Position numbers and translations under genes: made by a program. Source: a bacterium (GTDB taxonomy: Bacteria > Actinomycetota > Acidimicrobiia > Acidimicrobiales > Bin134). From it: a stretch of DNA of 64,000 bases. The number at the start of each line of letters is the position of its first letter. The first letter of the stretch is position 1. The stretch covers positions 1 through 64,000 of the forward strand of contig JAPPAP010000037.1 in assembly GCA_026705465.1 (NCBI GenBank), read 5' to 3'. Under the pieces are notes generated by a model, which saw only the letters and a program-made list of their open reading frames with translations, made no database searches and was not told the origin of the DNA. This document shows positions 59,210-64,000 of the stretch, one piece after another.

Positions 59210-59964
59210 CCGCCGGTCAAGAGAAAATCGGGGTTATCGGCTCGGGGGTGATGGGATCGGGCATCGCCCAGGTGATGGCCATTGCTGGCCACCCAGTGGT
59301 GGCTTTTGACATCGACCCCGACGTGGTGGCCGCGGCCGCCGGTCTGGTGGCCGAGGGCCGCTTCGGCATCCAAGGAGCAGTGGCCCGGGGCAAGATGACC
59401 GAGGGCGAGGCTGAGGCTGCGCTGGCCCGTATCGACTTCACCACCGACCGGGATGCGGCTGCGGGCACCGATGTGATCATTGAGGCGGTCCCCGAGCGGC
59501 TCGACCTCAAGATCCAGCTGTTCCGCGACCTCGACCGGCAGTGCCCTGAGCACACCATCTTGGCCTCCAATTCCAGCGGCTATCCGGTGCAGGCCCTAGC
59601 GGTGGCCACTGATCGGGCCGATCGGGTGATCGGATGGCACTGGGCATCGCCGCCCCCGGTGATGAAGCTGGCCGAGATCGTGCGGGCGCCCCAGACATCC
59701 GACGAGACCACCGAGACCATTTGCCGACTGGCCGCCGCCGCGGGCAAGAACCCCGTGGTGATCAAGGACTCGGCTATGAGCTGGGGATACGTTACCAACC
59801 GGGTGTATGGGGCCATGATCCGGGAGGCCAACGCCGTGGTGGCCGAGGGCGTGGCCAGTCGGGAGGAAATAGACCAGCTTATGGTGGACTGCTTCCGGTG
59901 GCCGTCAGGTCCCTACGGCATGGTCTCCGGTGCTACCACGGGCTGGAAAGCCGGCAAAAAATAG
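59206..59964 (+). CDS. 3-hydroxyacyl-CoA dehydrogenase family protein
   Basis: The 252-residue protein starts with the NAD motif I-G-V-I-G-S-G-V-M-G-S-G-I-A and has A-S-N-S-S-G near residue 115, H-W-A-S-P-P-P-V-M-K-L-A-E near 140 (usually H-F-F-N-P) and the K-D-S/x-G-x-V-x-N-R region as I-K-D-S-A-M-S-W-G-Y-V-T-N-R near 185. It is about 30 residues shorter than most FadB2-type enzymes and the substrate loop is altered, so it may use a non-fatty substrate. GTG start overlaps the preceding stop. Confidence 0.85.
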   Translation: MTAGQEKIGVIGSGVMGSGIAQVMAIAGHPVVAFDIDPDVVAAAAGLVAEGRFGIQGAVARGKMTEGEAEAALARIDFTTDRDAAAGTDVIIEAVPERLDLKIQLFRDLDRQCPEHTILASNSSGYPVQALAVATDRADRVIGWHWASPPPVMKLAEIVRAPQTSDETTETICRLAAAAGKNPVVIKDSAMSWGYVTNRVYGAMIREANAVVAEGVASREEIDQLMVDCFRWPSGPYGMVSGATTGWKAGKK

Positions 59965-59983
59965 ACCCAGAAAAGAGGTTTTC

Positions 59984-61081
59984 ATGAGGGCAGCACTGCT
60001 GGCATCTCCGGCGTCGCCATTGGTGATGGCCGATGTGCATTGCGTCGATCCGGGACCAGGGCAGGTGCGGGTGCAGGTCACTCACTGCGGCCTGTGCCAT
60101 TCCGATCTAACCATGATCGACGCCCCCGAGATGATGACCCCAATCATCCTGGGCCACGAGGCGGCCGGAATCGTCGACGCGGTGGGCCCTGGAGTGGGCA
60201 CGCTGGCTCCGGGCGATCATGTGATGCTGTCGCCATTCGGGCCGTGCGGGACGTGCTATTGGTGCGTTCGGGGAGAAATGACCTTGTGCGCGGCGGCCTC
60301 GTCGATGTTCATGGGCACCATGCCCGATGGTTCGATTCCCTTTTCAATGGACGGCCAGCCGGTGTACCGAGGCCTAGGGGTGGCCGGATTCGGGGAGCTG
60401 ACCATTGTGGCCGAATCAGCCGCGGTGAAGATCGACCCCGACGTGCCCTTGGAAGTGGCCGCAGTGATCGGTTGTGCCATCCAAACTGGCGTCGGCGCGG
60501 TGCTCAATACCGCCAAGGTGGAAGAAGGGGCAACCGTGCTGGTGATGGGCCTGGGCGGCGTGGGCATGTCAGTGGTGCAAGGCGCTCGCCTGGCTGGTGC
60601 GTCGCGCATCTTTGCCTCCGACCCGGTGGCCGACCGCCGAAACGCCGCGGTGGCCTTTGGGGCCACCGATCTGCTCGATCCGAATGAGACCGAAGTGGTG
60701 GCCCACGTGCAAGAGGCCACTCGCGGCATAGGAGTGGACTACGCCTTTGATGCCGCTGGAGCCGGCCCGCTGGTGGAGGCCGGGTTGGCCGCCACCCGAA
60801 ACGGCGGCACCACGGTGATGGTGGGCGCGCCCGCCTTAGAGCACACCGTGACCATCAACCCCGCGGTGATGTACCTCACCGCCGAGAAAAAGCTGCTTGG
60901 CTGCCTGTTTGGCGGCTGCAACTCCCAGCGGGAGGTTCCTCGTCTGTTGGCTTTGTGGCAGAACGGCCGCCTGGACTTAGAGCCCATGATCACTGCCCGT
61001 CGCCCCATCGATGAGATCAATGCTGGCCTCGACGACCTTCGAGCCAGCATCGGCATCCGAACGGTTTTCAACCTGAGTTGA
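59984..61081 (+). CDS. Zinc-dependent alcohol dehydrogenase (MDR family)
   Basis: The 365-residue enzyme has C-G-L-C-H-S-D near residue 34, G-H-E-A-A-G-I near 58, structural zinc loop C-G-T-C-Y-W-C-x7-C near 85 and NAD-binding G-L-G-G-V-G-M near 182. It is related to the dehydrogenase at 55551. AAAAGAGG upstream supports ATG 59984. It forms a unit with the dienelactone hydrolase and 3-hydroxyacyl-CoA dehydrogenase genes. Substrate unknown. Confidence 0.9.
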   Translation: MRAALLASPASPLVMADVHCVDPGPGQVRVQVTHCGLCHSDLTMIDAPEMMTPIILGHEAAGIVDAVGPGVGTLAPGDHVMLSPFGPCGTCYWCVRGEMTLCAAASSMFMGTMPDGSIPFSMDGQPVYRGLGVAGFGELTIVAESAAVKIDPDVPLEVAAVIGCAIQTGVGAVLNTAKVEEGATVLVMGLGGVGMSVVQGARLAGASRIFASDPVADRRNAAVAFGATDLLDPNETEVVAHVQEATRGIGVDYAFDAAGAGPLVEAGLAATRNGGTTVMVGAPALEHTVTINPAVMYLTAEKKLLGCLFGGCNSQREVPRLLALWQNGRLDLEPMITARRPIDEINAGLDDLRASIGIRTVFNLS

Positions 61082-61100
61082 CCAAGGATGGTCGGCGCGT

Positions 61101-61724
61101 TTAGTCGTCGTGGCGGAAGGTGATACTGAGGCGGGGGGCGGTGAGGCGGGAGAGCTTGGGTACGGCGTGTTCGAAGCGATGCTGACAGGTGCCGCCCATC
61201 ACGAGGAGGTCGCCAGAGCCGAGCACGAACCGGCGGGATTGGCCGCCTCCGATGGGACGGAGCAGGAAGGGGCGGGCTGCGCCCAGCGACACCAGGCCGA
61301 CGATGGGTTGGCTCATGACTCGTCCGATCTTGTCGGCGTGCCAGGCCACGCTGTCGCGCTCGTTGCGGTAGAGGTTGATGCCGACTCGGGTGAAGGCCTT
61401 GTGGTAATAGACGCTTAGCATCGCGGAAATATCGCCGATCACTGGGACCGCAGACCCCAGGTGGTCGGTATGGATATGGGCCGACAGGCGGGGAACATCC
61501 ACCATGTTCTCGTACATGGGTCGCCGCTCGGCCTTAAGGGGAACGGTGGCAACCAACGTGTCCAGCAGGGTGTCTCCTCCCCGTACAAATCCGGTCATGG
61601 TGTCGACCCACGCCTCGTTGCTCAGTTCTACCCGTTTCACTGCCAGTTCCAGCGCGACGGGCTCCTCAACGCTCCATAGCGCAGGCTGCACGACCGCGCC
61701 GGATGGTGGGGAAGCAGCCGACAT
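61101..61724 (-). CDS. alkB: AlkB-family 2-oxoglutarate/Fe(II) dioxygenase
   Basis: The 207-residue protein has the substrate/iron motif V-A-W-H-A-D-K (H-x-D) near residue 130, the distal histidine in C-Q-H-R-F-E-H-A-V near 185 and the 2-oxoglutarate arginine region P-R-L-S-I-T-F-R at the C-terminus. N-L-Y-R-N-E-R-D is the usual strand before the active site. It should remove alkyl lesions from DNA or RNA bases. Start ATG 61724. Confidence 0.92.
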   Translation of the reverse strand: MSAASPPSGAVVQPALWSVEEPVALELAVKRVELSNEAWVDTMTGFVRGGDTLLDTLVATVPLKAERRPMYENMVDVPRLSAHIHTDHLGSAVPVIGDISAMLSVYYHKAFTRVGINLYRNERDSVAWHADKIGRVMSQPIVGLVSLGAARPFLLRPIGGGQSRRFVLGSGDLLVMGGTCQHRFEHAVPKLSRLTAPRLSITFRHDD

Positions 61725-61767
61725 GGGCCGACCACTCTACGAACGACCAGTGACAGTTTGATTTGGG

Positions 61768-62301
61768 TCAGCTCGACGTGCTGCGGATCAGGCGGGCCAA
61801 TTGGGCGACCACCTGGCCAATAGGGGGTGGCTCGCCACTGGCCAGGGGATCGAGAGTGAATTCGACGCGGGTATCACCACAGGAAGTAGAGCCGCCGCCG
61901 GACGTAACAGTGGCGGCCAGCTGGCACACAACCCCATTGTCGGCGGTGAACGTCACCTGCACGATGCCAGCGTCGCGGTCGATGTAGCTCACCTCGCCCA
62001 GCTGGTGTCCGGCTTCCACCAGTCGGATGAACACGTCACCGGGAGGGAGCAGCAGCGTCATGCTGTCGTCGGTTGTGGCGGGAGAGGATAGATCGGGCTG
62101 AGGAGGCCTTGGCGGGGGAGGGGACTGGGTCCCGGCCCGTTGGAGCCAGTGATAGGCCTCTGTGATGCGGGCCGCCACTGCGGTGCTGCCCCCGGCATCG
62201 GGATGGGCCTGGCGGATCAGCGCGCGATAGGCCCGGTTGATGTCGTCAGCCCGGGCTCCCTTTTCCAGCCCCAGCGTCCGCAACGCCCGCTCCCGGTTCA
62301 C
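61768..62301 (-). CDS. J-domain (DnaJ-like) protein
   Basis: The 177-residue protein begins with a J domain containing the H-P-D motif (R-Q-A-H-P-D-A-G-G near residue 33), preceded by helix II residues I-N-R-A-Y-R-A-L-I. This should stimulate an Hsp70 ATPase. The remaining 110 residues are beta-rich with no G/F or zinc-finger region and no recognised domain. GTG at 62301. Confidence 0.8.
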   Translation of the reverse strand: MNRERALRTLGLEKGARADDINRAYRALIRQAHPDAGGSTAVAARITEAYHWLQRAGTQSPPPPRPPQPDLSSPATTDDSMTLLLPPGDVFIRLVEAGHQLGEVSYIDRDAGIVQVTFTADNGVVCQLAATVTSGGGSTSCGDTRVEFTLDPLASGEPPPIGQVVAQLARLIRSTSS

Positions 62302-62329
62302 CCCGCAAGCGTAGGGGGTGGGGCAGGTC

Positions 62330-63118
62330 TCAGTTTTCGGCGAGGAAGTCCAGGATGGTTGGGAAGGCGGTGGGGTCTTGCATCATGAAGATGTGGCCGC
62401 CGTCGAAGGTGGCGAGGTGGGCGTTGGGGATGCGGTCGCGCAGAAGTTCGCTGTTGCGCAGGGGGGCGATGCCGTCGTGGATGCCAGCGCACACCAGGGT
62501 AGGCATGTCGATCTCACCCAGGCGGTCCACCACGTCGTGGCCCCGGCGGGCCTCCAACTGCCCGAGCGCGCCGGGAGTGTTGAGCGGCAGGGCCGGGCCA
62601 TCCGGGCGGGCGGCGGTCACGAAAACCTCTACTCCAGGAGGCAGCGGGCCTCCTCGCTCATAGCGGGTGTCCATAATCTCCAGCGCCACCTCGCCCCGTT
62701 CGTCAGGATCGAGGTCGGCCAGAGTGTGCAGAGGCCACGAGCTGTAGTCCGGGCCGCCGGGTGACGTGCAGTTCAACACCAGCTTGCTGATGCGCCCGGG
62801 ATGGAGCACAGCCATGTTCATGCCCACCATCCCGCCGAAGCTGGTTCCCACCACCGGCACTGAGTCCCAGCCCAAGAAATCCAGGAAAGCGACGGCATCG
62901 GCGGCGTAGTCGGCCATGGTCCAGGGCATCGGCGGTGTGGAGGTCTGGCCCAGGCCCCGCTGGTCATAATGAGCCACGGTGAAGGCCTCATTGAGCGGAT
63001 TCAGGTCGGGCGCGGTCATACGCAGGTCGCCGCCACTGCCGCTGATGTTGAGCAAGGGCGGCCCCGACCCGTGCAGCTCGAAGTAGAGGTCGAGGTCGCG
63101 GGCTTTGGCTATCGGCAT
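62330..63118 (-). CDS. Alpha/beta hydrolase
   Basis: The 262-residue hydrolase has the oxyanion/nucleophile motif G-T-S-F-G-G-M near residue 93, L-V-C-A-G-I-H-D near 212 for the acid and F-D-G-G-H near 240 for histidine. The H-G-S-G-P-P-L strand near the N-terminus is usual in the family. Substrate unknown (esters, C-C bonds or epoxides). Confidence 0.9.
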   Translation of the reverse strand: MPIAKARDLDLYFELHGSGPPLLNISGSGGDLRMTAPDLNPLNEAFTVAHYDQRGLGQTSTPPMPWTMADYAADAVAFLDFLGWDSVPVVGTSFGGMVGMNMAVLHPGRISKLVLNCTSPGGPDYSSWPLHTLADLDPDERGEVALEIMDTRYERGGPLPPGVEVFVTAARPDGPALPLNTPGALGQLEARRGHDVVDRLGEIDMPTLVCAGIHDGIAPLRNSELLRDRIPNAHLATFDGGHIFMMQDPTAFPTILDFLAEN

Positions 63119-63155
63119 CGGCTTATGTTGTCACGGCCCTCAGCTAGCCGGGGGA

Positions 63156-64000
63156 TCAGACAAAAGCGGAGGCGAAAACCAGCGAGACGATGGTCATCAC
63201 CTTGATGAGGATGTTCATGGACGGCCCCGAGGTGTCCTTGAAGGGGTCGCCTACGGTGTCGCCCACCACAGCGGCCTTGTGGGGCTCAGAGCCCTTGCCG
63301 CCGTGGGCGCCGGCCTCGATGTACTTCTTGGCGTTGTCCCAAGCGCCGCCGGCGTTGGCCATGAAGATGGCCAGGGCGAAGCCGGTTACCAGAGCGCCGG
63401 CCAGGAAGCCGCCCAGGGTGTCGACGTCGATGAACCCAAGCACCAGGGGCACGATTACAGCCAAGGCACCAGGGGCTAGCATCTCCCGCAGCGAGGCCTG
63501 GGTGGAGATGGCCACACACCGTGCGGAGTCGGGCTTTACACCTTCGGCACCGTCGCGCAGGCCAGGGATCTCTCGGAACTGGCGGCGGACTTCTTCAATC
63601 ATCTTGTTGGCGGCGCGGCCTACCGCGTCGATGGTGAGGGCGGCGAACAAGAACGGGAGCATGGCTCCGAGGAAGAGCCCGATGAATACGTCCACTTTGC
63701 CCACATCTAGCGAGAGCACGAAGGTTGGATCTTCGAGCTGGAGAGCCACCTCGAAGGTCTTGAATAGAGCTAGTGCGGTAAGGGCGGCCGAGCCCACGGC
63801 GAACCCCTTGGCGATGGCGGCAGTGGTGTTGCCCAGTGAGTCGAGGGCGTCGGTTACATCCCGCACCTTGGGATCGAGCTTGGACATCTCGGCGATGCCT
63901 CCGGCGTTATCGGCAATGGGGCCGTAGGCATCCACCGACACCACCACCCCGGTGGTGGCCAGCATCCCGATGGCGGCCACCGCGATGCCGTAGATTCCGG
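63156..64000 (-). CDS. hppA: Membrane-bound ion-translocating pyrophosphatase, C-terminal part (window edge)
   Basis: The frame is open to the window end; about 281 C-terminal residues are visible of roughly 700. [13 protein letters not shown] is the pyrophosphate/Mg site, [11 protein letters not shown] follows, and the tail has several transmembrane segments with [14 protein letters not shown]. Pyrophosphate hydrolysis pumps H+ or Na+ across the membrane. Ala instead of Lys in G-N-T-T-A-A indicates the potassium-dependent subclass. The glutamate that helps separate H+ from Na+ pumps lies outside the window. Confidence 0.95.
   Translation of the reverse strand, partial: GIYGIAVAAIGMLATTGVVVSVDAYGPIADNAGGIAEMSKLDPKVRDVTDALDSLGNTTAAIAKGFAVGSAALTALALFKTFEVALQLEDPTFVLSLDVGKVDVFIGLFLGAMLPFLFAALTIDAVGRAANKMIEEVRRQFREIPGLRDGAEGVKPDSARCVAISTQASLREMLAPGALAVIVPLVLGFIDVDTLGGFLAGALVTGFALAIFMANAGGAWDNAKKYIEAGAHGGKGSEPHKAAVVGDTVGDPFKDTSGPSMNILIKVMTIVSLVFASAFV

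Overview
The window is high-GC, gene-dense DNA from an actinobacterium. F420/LLM-type oxidoreductases, many acyl-CoA enzymes, a DUF2510 protein, frequent ATGA/GTGA start-stop overlaps and GTG starts all fit, and the gene content resembles Acidimicrobiia. That lineage call is inference from gene content, not from a marker gene. I see no rRNA, tRNA, CRISPR array or insertion sequence. Both window ends cut genes: a VOC protein at the left and the H+/Na+-pyrophosphatase hppA at the right.

Layout. 1-7800: partial VOC gene, a repeat-bearing spacer, a family-3 solute-binding lipoprotein, an acyl-CoA synthetase, an orphan beta-class DNA methyltransferase, two tandem small HicB-like genes, a methyltransferase and a YfbK-type vWA lipoprotein. 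7854-20695: a minus-strand catabolic block with a KstD-like flavoprotein, ABC exporter, two LLM oxidoreductases, IpdA/IpdB-like CoA-transferase pair, SDR, acyl-CoA dehydrogenase, FAD oxidoreductase, VOC protein and thiolase. This is the set expected for degradation of steroid rings or other CoA-activated carbon skeletons. 20759-29951: a one-carbon block with folD, a three-gene NAD-linked formate dehydrogenase and fhs. 30088-34100: xylA, xylB and a GrdB/PrdB-like gene. 34105-41903: amidohydrolases, an ECF sigma factor with a membrane partner carrying a large extracytoplasmic domain and a lipoprotein paralogue, and a RelE/Phd toxin-antitoxin pair. 41951-64000: a second ABC exporter, an Old Yellow Enzyme-type reductase, FAH hydrolase, BKACE enzyme, hot-dog protein, sugar-phosphate enzymes, hydrolases, two zinc alcohol dehydrogenases, 3-hydroxyacyl-CoA dehydrogenase, AlkB, a DnaJ-domain protein and hppA.

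The most notable content is two probable selenoproteins about 7.5 kb apart, each of which looks like a broken gene if UGA is read only as stop. The formate dehydrogenase catalytic subunit has in-frame TGA (25940-25942) at the selenocysteine position of FdhF-like enzymes. It is followed at the right distance by a hairpin with a GGUCU apical loop, like the E. coli fdhF SECIS as I remember it. The GrdB/PrdB-like gene has in-frame TGA (33396-33398) in the motif U-P-L-C-T-R, matching U-x-x-C-T-R of glycine reductase GrdB, and is also followed by a GC-rich hairpin. No sel genes lie in the window, so the recoding machinery must be elsewhere.

The formate dehydrogenase is also split in an unusual way. 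The N-terminal iron-sulfur part, including the CxxCxxxC domain that normally begins the molybdopterin enzyme, is a separate gene (21686-22525). A fused NuoE-NuoF gene lies between it and the catalytic remainder. With folD directly downstream and fhs nearby, the block can interconvert CO2/formate, 10-formyl-THF and 5,10-methylene-THF.
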